NCBI GenBank assembly: GCA_045612065.1
Contig: JAZKYH010000013.1
Coordinates: 1-7,264, forward strand
Direction of reading: 5' to 3'
Source of the DNA: UBA1189 sp045612065
GTDB taxonomy: Bacteria > Bacteroidota > Bacteroidia > Bacteroidales > Bacteroidaceae
DNA length: 7,264 nt
Position numbers and translations under genes: made by a program. The notes under the pieces were generated by a model that did no database searches, was not told the origin of the DNA, and was given only the letters and a program-made list of their open reading frames with translations. Positions 1-6,194 of the stretch are shown here, one piece after another (positions within the stretch are counted from its first letter, which is position 1; each line of letters begins with the position of its first letter).

Positions 1-31
1 AAACACATTGATCCACGTCACGAATAATAAT

Positions 32-38
32 AAGGAGG
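32..38 (+). promoter_or_regulatory. Shine-Dalgarno sequence of the GGGtGRT gene
   Basis: AAGGAGG lies eight bases before the ATG at 47. It decides the start: the reading frame is open further upstream from a TTG at 8, but only the ATG at 47 has a well-spaced ribosome binding site. A full Shine-Dalgarno is not required in Bacteroidetes, so its strength here fits a highly expressed gene. Confidence 0.85.
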
Positions 39-46
39 AAAGAACT

Positions 47-1057
47 ATGATTAGAGAAGTAAAATTCGAGAGCCAAGACCGTCGTATCAATCAGATTCTC
101 GCTGCATTGAACGAGTACGGTATCAAGTCAATTGAGGAGGCCAACGAGATTTGCGACCAATATGGTCTTGATCCTTATTTGGCATGTGAGGAGACACAGC
201 CCATCTGCTTTGAGAACGCTAAGTGGGCCTACGTTGTAGGTTGCGCTATCGCTATCAAGAAGGGCGTAAAGACAGCTGCTGAGGCTGCTGAGGCTATCGG
301 CATCGGTCTCCAGGCATTCTGTATCCCCGGTTCAGTAGCTGACGACCGTAAGGTAGGTATCGGCCACGGTAACCTCGCTGCAATGTTGCTCCGTGAGGAG
401 ACAAAGTGCTTCGCATTCCTCGCTGGTCACGAGTCATTCGCAGCTGCTGAGGGTGCTATCAAGATCGCTGCTAAGGCCGACAAGGTACGTAAGGAGCCCC
501 TCCGCGTAATCCTCAACGGTCTCGGTAAGGACGCTGCACAGATCATCGCACGTATCAACGGTTTTACCTACGTACAGACCGAGTTCGACTACTACACTGG
601 CGAGCTCAAGGAAGTACAGCGCATCGCTTACTCTGACGGTCCCCGTGCAAAGGTTAACTGCTATGGTGCCGACGACGTACGCGAAGGCGTAGCTATCATG
701 TGGAAGGAAGGCGTAGACGTATCAATCACTGGTAACTCTACCAACCCCACACGTTTCCAGCACCCCACTGCAGGTACATATAAGAAGGAGCGCGTGCTCG
801 CAGGCAAGCCCTACTTCTCAGTAGCTTCAGGTGGTGGTACCGGTCGTACCCTCCACCCCGACAACATGGCTGCAGGTCCCGCTTCATACGGTATGACCGA
901 CACCATGGGTCGTATGCACTCTGACGCTCAGTTCGCAGGTTCATCTTCAGTGCCCGCTCACGTAGAGATGATGGGCTTCCTCGGTATCGGTAACAACCCG
1001 ATGGTAGGTTGCACAGTAGCTTGCGCCGTTGACGTAGCTCAGGCACTCAACAAGTAA
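47..1057 (+). CDS. GGGtGRT-family protein, complete
   Basis: This 336-residue soluble protein belongs to the family named after its GGGtGRT signature, here at residues 262-268 and followed by a conserved Gly/Met/His-rich stretch to about residue 320. The family is widespread in Bacteroidetes and some anaerobic Firmicutes; to my knowledge its biochemical role is not established, so no reaction is assigned. There is no signal peptide or membrane helix, so a cytoplasmic location is expected. Several cysteines occur (36, 47, 54, 66, 92, 121, 205, 322, 326), with a C-x3-C near the end. Codon use is narrow and repetitive (GTA for Val, CTC for Leu, GCT for Ala), quite unlike the genes to the right, which together with the strong ribosome binding site suggests high expression. 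It is followed 26 bases later by a terminator, so it ends its own transcript; its promoter lies outside the window. Family assignment is confident, function is not. Confidence 0.93.
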   Translation: MIREVKFESQDRRINQILAALNEYGIKSIEEANEICDQYGLDPYLACEETQPICFENAKWAYVVGCAIAIKKGVKTAAEAAEAIGIGLQAFCIPGSVADDRKVGIGHGNLAAMLLREETKCFAFLAGHESFAAAEGAIKIAAKADKVRKEPLRVILNGLGKDAAQIIARINGFTYVQTEFDYYTGELKEVQRIAYSDGPRAKVNCYGADDVREGVAIMWKEGVDVSITGNSTNPTRFQHPTAGTYKKERVLAGKPYFSVASGGGTGRTLHPDNMAAGPASYGMTDTMGRMHSDAQFAGSSSVPAHVEMMGFLGIGNNPMVGCTVACAVDVAQALNK

Positions 1058-1083
1058 TTGGTTAATAGCTAATGCTTTATATA

Positions 1084-1113
1084 GAGACATCCTTTCGGGG
1101 GTGTCTCTTTTTT
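1084..1113 (+). terminator. Rho-independent terminator after the GGGtGRT gene
   Basis: Bases 1084-1092 (GAGACATCC) pair with 1099-1107 (GGGTGTCTC), nine pairs including one T-G, around a six-base loop. A run of T follows directly (1108-1113). Position and shape are those of a classic intrinsic terminator for the upstream gene. Confidence 0.9.
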
Positions 1114-1843
1114 GTTTGACTACCTCTCGCAAAAGCATTCAACCATGTTACTCACATCATGTCATTAATGTTGGTTCGAACTGACCAAGCTGCGTTGGAA
1201 CTACCATTACAGATCGATGAGCACTCCGTGTAGCTGCTGCCTTTGCCGTGGAGAAAAGTATAATCGTAGGGAATATAAAAAGGATTCCTTGCGGATTATG
1301 AAGGAATGTATGGAGTGATTAAATGTGAGAGGAACCGCACGTGGCTCCTCTCTGTCTTCGATGTTTTTTTGTGAATGGGCTAAAAGCCGGGAGGCTTCTA
1401 ACTCCGTTGACAAACGGTACGAAATTCTTTTGGAAGGAGGAAATGAAATCTGTATTATTGAAACAAATTCTTATGTTCTTGTATGAATCTCTTTTCCCCT
1501 GTATTTGATATGCAGTCCAGACCTCTCCAACTGTCTCTTCTACCACTTTGCGATGTGTTTTCCGATCATATATGTTTTTTTATTCCTCCCCCTCTTACAC
1601 TCCTTAAGTTTTCCTTTGCGTTTGATGCACCGAACATAAGGGGCAGAAGTTGGACGCCAACCTCCACACGCCTTACGAAAGTAGCTGCGCACAGGCCCCT
1701 TCTTTCCCTTTTGTTTCGTCTCTTCTACATTAAAGCGAATGAAGTTATTAACCTTCTCCTCAGAGGGGAAAAACATTTTGTTGAATTTGTAATAGGGGCA
1801 GAATATCCGATTCTTCTTTGGCTTCAGTCATTGGATATTGCTA
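1114..1843. other. Gene-free intergenic stretch with small hairpins
   Basis: I find no convincing gene in these 730 bases. The open frames on either strand lack recognisable motifs, have implausible composition and overlap each other. The visible structure is an imperfect hairpin at 1327-1352 (seven-base arms GAGAGGA and TCCTCTC) with a T run at 1364-1370, a hairpin at 1384-1397 (AAGCC/GGCTT), and a hairpin at 1404-1417 (CCGTT/AACGG). AAGGAGG at 1434-1440 sits only two bases before an ATG that opens a 21-codon frame ending at 1508. The stretch may be decayed sequence at the edge of the inserted restriction block or may hold a small RNA; neither can be shown here. I see no terminator for the minus-strand gene ending at 1844. 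Confidence 0.5.
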
Positions 1844-3439
1844 TTATTCGCTAGTCATGGGACGAGGTGGAAATTTACTTAACAAAACTTCTATATCATT
1901 TATTGATTTTACTTGAATCTTATGACTTCGAGCAGTTTCAACTATATAGTCAATAAAAATGGCATATTCTCTTGGTATTTTATAACTATTATCAGCATAC
2001 CATTGTCCATAAATACAATAATGTATATATGCACCTAAATAATACACTTCTGTTATACCATAGATTTTAGATTGAGCACAATCAGAACGAAATTTAAAGT
2101 AATCAAGTATTTCATCATCAGATAATAATTCAAAGATTAAATCTAAGTCGTAAATGGACATTGCTAATAATGGAATGCCACATTTTTCAATTTCAAAAGA
2201 TTTGTATAGACTTATGGATGATATGGTCGGATATTGATCTAATGTCACACATATATTTATGAAAACAGTTTTGTCATTTGTTTCAATATTCTTTTTCTTA
2301 AGCGAATAATAGTGTTGTGCATTTTTAAGACAATTAATACAAAGGCATCCTTGGTTATATGCGTTAAAAACAGCTTCGTTAAAATCTTTTTTTATGGCCT
2401 CCCAATCGCCTTGCCTAGATAATTCTGTCAATCGCTTACTTTTTACTTGAAAAACCAAATAGATGTTTTTAGAGATGACAAGAATATCTATATCAGTTAT
2501 CGTATTAGAAGATTTCGTTTTCCTAATTAGAACATTTTTGAATATCTGTTTTTCTGTAAATTTCTTACAGGTAATGTTATAGACGATATTTTCAGCTGTT
2601 GCGCCTCGTATACTTCCTACTATTTTCTTGTTAAATAATTTTGAATCCATAATCCAATAAAAAGGCGTTTCGTTCATTGCCATGGATAATGTCAAAGGCT
2701 CGACAATGAAATAACCTTTATTATGTGGTAACTCTATTATTGGATATTGAACAAAGATGTTTCTATCTGCAATATCTGTAATGGTATTTTCTTGTTTTTC
2801 ACCTAGTTTTATGGAAAGAGAACGAATAATATTTTGTTCTGATTCATTAAAAATTCTCTGCACAACTTTAGGTGAAATCGTATGCGCATTAATATAAGAG
2901 AAGTATTCATGTCTTTTTTGTTTCTTTGCAATCCTTTCATGGATTTGCTTGCTCATCTGATTTCCTATCTTTTCAAAGGTGCTTCGTAGAAAATTAACAT
3001 CATAATGGTGGTTTTCCAATAAATATATTCGAAACTGTTCGTTATCATATTTCTTTGGAGCAAAATCCAAGAATTGCCAAAAATATCCAGAATCACCTTC
3101 GTAAAAAGTAATTTCTTTTAACTGTTCATGAAAAGGGCTCTCTAAGGTAGGCTTATAACATTGATGTAAATCTCCAATCAATATACACACTTCTTCGATA
3201 TACAAATAATCATCTTCAACAGGCCAGTTTTTAGATATATCAACATTGCTAATCCACATTCCTGCAAGAAATGCAAATTCTGTGCTAATTAATCTTTCGG
3301 AATCTGGCAATAGACTTCTTTCTTGATGTTCTAAAGGACTCCCATATTCTCGAAATTTAAGATATCCTAAAATTCTCCCAAAAGAATAGTAAGAACTTAT
3401 TACCTGTAAACGAGTTATGATTTTCTTCTTGTCTATCAT
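1844..3439 (-). CDS. Uncharacterised protein with predicted D...QxK (Mrr/NERD-like) nuclease core
   Basis: This 531-residue protein is not one I can name. Its central part resembles the PD-(D/E)XK nuclease fold: Glu283 in a predicted helix (sequence RGATAEN), then TDIDIL with Asp316/Asp318, a short hairpin, and FQVKSK with Gln331 and Lys333. This D...QxK variant is typical of Mrr and NERD-type nucleases. The helix after it (about 349-364, KKDFNEAVFNAYNQG) fits the helix that follows the active site in such enzymes. Residues 1-200 are rich in aromatic and charged residues and match nothing I recognise. Residues 425-455 (around SIYDLDLIFELLSDDEI) resemble a motif I associate with uncharacterised nuclease-like proteins, but I cannot verify this. 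No signal peptide or membrane helix is seen. The gene lies 87 bases downstream of the methyltransferase on the same strand, is equally AT-rich, and has a possible promoter of its own. An accessory nuclease or separate defence protein is inferred; an Mrr-like restriction activity is possible. Confidence 0.72.
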   Translation of the reverse strand: MIDKKKIITRLQVISSYYSFGRILGYLKFREYGSPLEHQERSLLPDSERLISTEFAFLAGMWISNVDISKNWPVEDDYLYIEEVCILIGDLHQCYKPTLESPFHEQLKEITFYEGDSGYFWQFLDFAPKKYDNEQFRIYLLENHHYDVNFLRSTFEKIGNQMSKQIHERIAKKQKRHEYFSYINAHTISPKVVQRIFNESEQNIIRSLSIKLGEKQENTITDIADRNIFVQYPIIELPHNKGYFIVEPLTLSMAMNETPFYWIMDSKLFNKKIVGSIRGATAENIVYNITCKKFTEKQIFKNVLIRKTKSSNTITDIDILVISKNIYLVFQVKSKRLTELSRQGDWEAIKKDFNEAVFNAYNQGCLCINCLKNAQHYYSLKKKNIETNDKTVFINICVTLDQYPTISSISLYKSFEIEKCGIPLLAMSIYDLDLIFELLSDDEILDYFKFRSDCAQSKIYGITEVYYLGAYIHYCIYGQWYADNSYKIPREYAIFIDYIVETARSHKIQVKSINDIEVLLSKFPPRPMTSE

Positions 3440-3464
3440 AATCTATACTATGAAGTATCTATCG

Positions 3465-3472
3465 CAAATATA
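3465..3472 (-). promoter_or_regulatory. Possible Bacteroidetes -7 promoter box of the 531-residue gene
   Basis: On the minus strand this reads TATATTTG, an exact match to TAnnTTTG, about 25 bases before the start codon at 3439. No TTTG element is seen at the -33 distance, so the match is partial. A small inverted repeat (ATACT/AGTAT, 3445-3458) lies between the box and the start codon and could be an operator. If real, the gene can be transcribed separately from the restriction operon. Confidence 0.45.
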
Positions 3473-3526
3473 ACTTCGTTACAGCGAATTTGTTAATGCA
3501 TAAGGCCTTGGTGAGGGAAAAATTAA

Positions 3527-4594
3527 TCAATACGCCACAATCAACACTTCTTGAGATTCCTTGGTACTCAACACATACTTCATATTGTTGCTTTGATGTA
3601 TTCTGACCTTTTTGCCCAATCGTTCTAAGATACAAACTAATTCATCAATTGTTGGAATACCATTCGAACGATAAGATATTGCCATTGTAGAATGACGAAA
3701 TTGGGCGAATAGTTTCTCGAACGCTTGATGTATGGTTTCTGAGTCATTCCATACATTCGGTTGTCGAAGTAATCTGAAGTGCTTGCTTTTGTAATCAATA
3801 CGATCATTCCAATTGTCGTAATCAACAAGGCCATTAAGAAAATGATAGAAGTCTGCATAATCCACACCTATGCCTTTTTCATTCAAATAAGGTGTGTCAA
3901 TATAGACGAAATCATAATTAGGTTCAACATCAAAGACATTTTGATTGATGGAACGACATATTTCTCCATTGTCAAAAATAGAGTTGTTCGCTTCTTCTAC
4001 AAATTTGCGAAAATGAACTTCAAATGGAGTGTCCCAGGTTTTTTTATTACCAAAACTACGTTCGACTTCTTGTAGTCGTACGTAGAGATTCTTGCGATGG
4101 AAAAGATTGTATGGACGTTTTATTATACAAGATTGAAACAAAGCAAAATAGGCTATAGATTGTTTGTAGCAATCATCCATGCGACGAATATTGGTAGAAA
4201 CAATGTCTAACCAACGATTTTCTTCATCCGTAAAATATATATCTTTGAATGTACGCTCTATGAAATCGGGATATGTTATACTTTCATCTTTTCTCAATAA
4301 TACGTCAACCTCGGAATCATCTAAATATATTTTTCTATTTTCAATTAAAGCTTTGCCAATAATATGATTAAATGGAAGAATATCATTGTAAGTGACTTGC
4401 TTCCCTTCTTCTTTCAGACGAAAAGAAACACTTCCTGTACCTCCAAAAGCATCTAATGCGGAATGGAAAGAAATGTCTTTTACGCACTCCCATATCCAAT
4501 CCACAAATTTCTGCTTACTACCTTGATAACGAGTCGTAGGAAACTTAGCTACTGTAGGGATATATTCAGCAAAAAGTGATAATTGTGATGCCAT
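3527..4594 (-). CDS. D12-class DNA adenine N6-methyltransferase of a type II restriction-modification system
   Basis: The 355-residue protein transfers a methyl group from S-adenosylmethionine to adenine N6 in DNA, protecting the host from the endonuclease encoded just upstream. D12-class (MethyltransfD12) features appear in order: TRYQGSKQKF at 21-30 near the N-terminus, the AdoMet-binding motif I DAFGGTGS at 48-55, an acidic NDI at 70-72, and the catalytic motif IV DTPY at 233-236, a variant of DPPY. ISYRSNGIPT (306-315) and KYVLST (339-344) near the end are probably conserved family segments. It is longer than M.EcoRV (about 300 residues) and looks like a different D12 subgroup, so it may have paired with its endonuclease independently. 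Its ATG shares one base with the endonuclease TAA stop (TAATG), indicating translational coupling. Base composition is AT-rich, unlike the flanking genes. Activity class is confident; the target GATATC is inferred from the partner. Confidence 0.93.
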   Translation of the reverse strand: MASQLSLFAEYIPTVAKFPTTRYQGSKQKFVDWIWECVKDISFHSALDAFGGTGSVSFRLKEEGKQVTYNDILPFNHIIGKALIENRKIYLDDSEVDVLLRKDESITYPDFIERTFKDIYFTDEENRWLDIVSTNIRRMDDCYKQSIAYFALFQSCIIKRPYNLFHRKNLYVRLQEVERSFGNKKTWDTPFEVHFRKFVEEANNSIFDNGEICRSINQNVFDVEPNYDFVYIDTPYLNEKGIGVDYADFYHFLNGLVDYDNWNDRIDYKSKHFRLLRQPNVWNDSETIHQAFEKLFAQFRHSTMAISYRSNGIPTIDELVCILERLGKKVRIHQSNNMKYVLSTKESQEVLIVAY

Positions 4595-5445
4595 TAGTCA
4601 ATATGCTTAAATTGTTTGTATTCTGATAAGTTTGTATAATATGGCTTGGGCAATTCGGCTTTCTTTGCCATATCTGCAGTAAGATAATACATCCAATAAT
4701 CATTAAACATATCTTCACCTAAGGCTGAAAAAGTTCCATTGCCATTTACCAAATCGTCAATTTTACTTACAGAACCTATATTCTTAGTATTACCACTTCC
4801 TGGTCGATCAATAGCTATTTTCCATTTTTCTTGTACAAAGAATTGAAAGTTTTTGATAACAGAAACGATTTTATCAATTTGGTCTAATGTATATGATTTT
4901 CTTTCGTCTATATTAGGAACAGTGTCATAAATAACTCCTAATACAATATGAGCTTTATAACTATTATATGGATGGGTTATATTCTTTAGACTGTTTCTCT
5001 CACGGAAATATCCAGTGAATGCGCCTAATGTCATTCCATTTATGTGAGTAGCATCTTTTCGGTAACTACTTTTTAAATCTACAGCAAAGAGATTGCCCTC
5101 TTTGTCTTTGAATGTAATGTCGGGATAGTAATTTTGTGCTTTTGTCAATTCAATTTCCAAATCATTCTTTGTTGCAAATTCCAAAATTTTTGGGAATATA
5201 TACAGTTCGATGATTTTAGATATGACTTTCGTGTCCGAGGATATTGTATATATATTCTTATACACATCAATGAAGCCTTTTACAACCCAATCCCCATCTT
5301 CGGTACTGATTGCTTTGTCAAAACCACTAACAGCATCTCTCAATAATTCGATAAATGTTTTTTTATCCATAACAGTATAATCCATATTTTCCCAACAAAG
5401 ATAGGCAAAACTTATGAAAAAATCTCTGTATGAAATTTTATTCAT
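4594..5445 (-). CDS. EcoRV-like type II restriction endonuclease
   Basis: The 283-residue protein aligns by eye with EcoRV (about 245 residues) over almost its whole length, after a 35-residue N-terminal extension. The segment from SDTKVISKIIE (70-80) matches EcoRV SDTKVLSTIFE and includes the equivalents of K38 and E45 (K73, E80). QNYYPD (104-109) and VDLK (122-125) supply the catalytic D109, D123 and K125, equivalent to EcoRV D74, D90 and K92. GSGNTKNIGS (216-225) matches the EcoRV recognition loop GSGNTTNIGS that contacts the bases. In the other DNA-contact loop Q104 and N105 are kept, while EcoRV Q68 is replaced by Ala. The final NLSEY also matches. Blunt cleavage within GATATC by a homodimer is therefore the likely activity. 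The gene is first in the operon, before its methyltransferase, which is notable because protection must precede cutting. No control-protein gene is visible and no clear minus-strand promoter was found upstream. Family assignment is strong; exact specificity is inferred. Confidence 0.93.
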   Translation of the reverse strand: MNKISYRDFFISFAYLCWENMDYTVMDKKTFIELLRDAVSGFDKAISTEDGDWVVKGFIDVYKNIYTISSDTKVISKIIELYIFPKILEFATKNDLEIELTKAQNYYPDITFKDKEGNLFAVDLKSSYRKDATHINGMTLGAFTGYFRERNSLKNITHPYNSYKAHIVLGVIYDTVPNIDERKSYTLDQIDKIVSVIKNFQFFVQEKWKIAIDRPGSGNTKNIGSVSKIDDLVNGNGTFSALGEDMFNDYWMYYLTADMAKKAELPKPYYTNLSEYKQFKHID

Positions 5446-5455
5446 ATAATTTTAT

Positions 5456-5463
5456 TACTTTTG
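5456..5463 (+). promoter_or_regulatory. Bacteroidetes-type -7 promoter box for the small plus-strand gene
   Basis: TACTTTTG matches TAnnTTTG exactly and is preceded by AT-rich sequence; a -33 TTTG is not visible. It lies only 11 bases upstream of the divergent endonuclease start codon, so transcription from it would diverge from the restriction operon. A 14-base near-palindrome (5484-5497, GTGTAGC/GCTGCAC) falls just after the expected transcript start and might be an operator or leader hairpin. Confidence 0.5.
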
Positions 5464-5570
5464 CCTTCGAAACATCCAGAGCAGTGTAGCGCTGCACCAA
5501 CCGAGCAGGGATGCCACGGTGGTCAAGTTACGATGTGGACAGATTTATTAACGTCAAAAAACATCCGATT

Positions 5571-5852
5571 ATGACAAAGACAAATGCTTACGCCAATGAG
5601 CGTATCGGCTTCTATGAAGCACGTTTCGCAAGCGAAACAATCCATCAACTAGTAACTAACTTTAACAGTCTTGCCTCCTCACGGGGATGGACGGCAGAGC
5701 GATCATGCTACTCCGCTGCTCTCATCCGTGAATTGGGACGGCGAGGAATAGACCTCACGGCTATCGTGAGCAATGACACGGGAGCACAGACTATACGCTA
5801 CGTCCAAGTGGCCTACGATAAGGATTCCCATGCCCTGCTACCGATAGCATAA
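5571..5852 (+). CDS. Small protein of unknown function
   Basis: I do not recognise a characterised family. From the ATG at 5571 the product is 93 residues, soluble, without signal peptide or membrane helix, and begins MTKTNAYANERIGFYEARF. The middle (from FASETIHQLVTNF to AALIRELGRRGIDL) is likely helical with several Arg residues, and the tail (IRYVQVAYDKD) looks like a beta strand. An upstream in-frame ATG at 5511 would give 113 residues. I prefer 5571 because the extra 20 residues look like translated leader and include the leader palindrome region; neither start has a good ribosome binding site, which is common in Bacteroidetes. The gene has its own promoter box and terminator. Its base composition is less AT-rich than the restriction genes, so it probably belongs to the older backbone and not to the cassette. 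It has no helix-turn-helix that I can identify, so I do not call it a control protein. Confidence 0.7.
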   Translation: MTKTNAYANERIGFYEARFASETIHQLVTNFNSLASSRGWTAERSCYSAALIRELGRRGIDLTAIVSNDTGAQTIRYVQVAYDKDSHALLPIA

Positions 5853-5867
5853 GCATCGTGAATAATC

Positions 5868-5913
5868 GCCCCTCACCATCCTGCTGCTCGGATGATGAGG
5901 GGCTTCCTTTTTG
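5868..5913 (+). terminator. Rho-independent terminator after the small gene
   Basis: The arm at 5868-5881 (GCCCCTCACCATCC) pairs with 5890-5903 (GGATGATGAGGGGC) in 13 of 14 positions around an eight-base loop, and is followed by a T-rich tail at 5904-5912. It starts 15 bases after the stop codon at 5850-5852. Confidence 0.9.
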
Positions 5914-5930
5914 CGTTCTCTTCAAAAATA

Positions 5931-6010
5931 AGTTTTCCCTTTTTTAGCTTAGGTATCGGTAGAAGAAAAGCTAGGCTTTTCAACGCCGATGCGGTATGAA
6001 AGTGTCGGTT
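5931..6010 (+). repeat. Structured repeat element, copy 1
   Basis: The first 31 bases (5931-5961) are a direct repeat of 6069-6099, matching at 27 positions: a T-rich run ending in TAGGTATCGGTA. After it come an inner hairpin GAAAAGC/GCTTTTC (5965-5971 with 5975-5981) and segment GCCGATGC (5985-5992). That segment can pair with the upstream GTATCGGT (5953-5960) to enclose the inner hairpin, or with the downstream GTGTCGGT (6002-6009) to form a different hairpin. The same layout recurs in copy 2 with different inner sequence. Function is unknown; a regulatory RNA or DNA recombination site are both possible. Confidence 0.6.
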
Positions 6011-6013
6011 GCG

Positions 6014-6061
6014 ACGACGGGAGGTTTATCTCCCTAAAGGAGTTATCGTAATAACGATAAC
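6014..6061. other. Two short perfect hairpins between the repeat copies
   Basis: GGGAG/CTCCC (about 6019-6034) and GTTATCGT/ACGATAAC (about 6042-6061) are perfect short inverted repeats lying between the two structured elements. The second is an eight-base stem around AATA, a form that could be a protein-binding palindrome or an RNA hairpin. No T run follows either, so they are not intrinsic terminators. Confidence 0.5.
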
Positions 6062-6068
6062 GAAAACT

Positions 6069-6164
6069 AGTTTTTCCTTTTTTGACCTAGGTATCGGTAA
6101 TTGCTTGTAACTATCTGTAAACAAGCGAACTGACGACCGATACCCCCGTTGCGGGGTGTCGGTC
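6069..6164 (+). repeat. Structured repeat element, copy 2
   Basis: This copy begins with the 31-base direct repeat (6069-6099). The inner hairpin is TTGCTTGT/ACAAGCGA (6101-6108 with 6121-6128). ACCGATACC (6136-6144) is the exact reverse complement of GGTATCGGT at 6090-6098, giving a long outer stem. It is also the 5' arm of a 12-pair GC-rich hairpin with GGGGTGTCGGTC (6135-6146 with 6153-6164). Only one of these two pairings can exist at a time. The 3' hairpin directly abuts the heptad repeat at 6165 and lies 25 bases past the stop codon of the minus-strand HU-HIG gene, where it could also protect or end that transcript, although no T run follows it on that strand. Confidence 0.6.
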
Positions 6165-6194
6165 ACCCTAAACTCTAAACCCTAAACTCTAAAC
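6165..6194 (-). repeat. Heptad repeat array, left arm of a perfect 30-base inverted repeat
   Basis: On the minus strand this is four heptads alternating GTTTAGA and GTTTAGG, plus GT. It is the exact reverse complement of 6898-6927, so the HU-HIG gene sits inside a perfect 30-base inverted repeat. The last Val codon and TAG stop of that gene (6189-6194) are made from the repeat. Because the unit is seven bases and contains TAG (TAA on the other strand), the array closes all six reading frames. Confidence 0.9.

Noticed and set aside
1170..1195. GGTTCGAAC resembling a tRNA T-loop
   Set aside because: The bases on either side do not form the five-pair T stem and no acceptor or anticodon arms can be built around it.
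1540..1776. Minus-strand open frame of 78 codons, rich in Lys and Arg
   Set aside because: It has no recognisable motif, no ribosome binding site or promoter, and overlaps an equally long plus-strand frame at 1483-1854; both look like chance frames.
3779..4367. Plus-strand open frames inside the methyltransferase gene
   Set aside because: They lie antisense to a clear D12 methyltransferase and carry no domain features of their own.
5931..6164. CRISPR array or integron attC sites
   Set aside because: There are only two repeats with a long spacer and no cas or integron-integrase gene; the attC core sequences are absent.
6165..6194. Resemblance of the heptads to the plant telomere repeat TTTAGGG
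   Set aside because: The flanking genes are bacterial, the array is short and internal, and units alternate with TTTAGAG; the likeness is coincidental.
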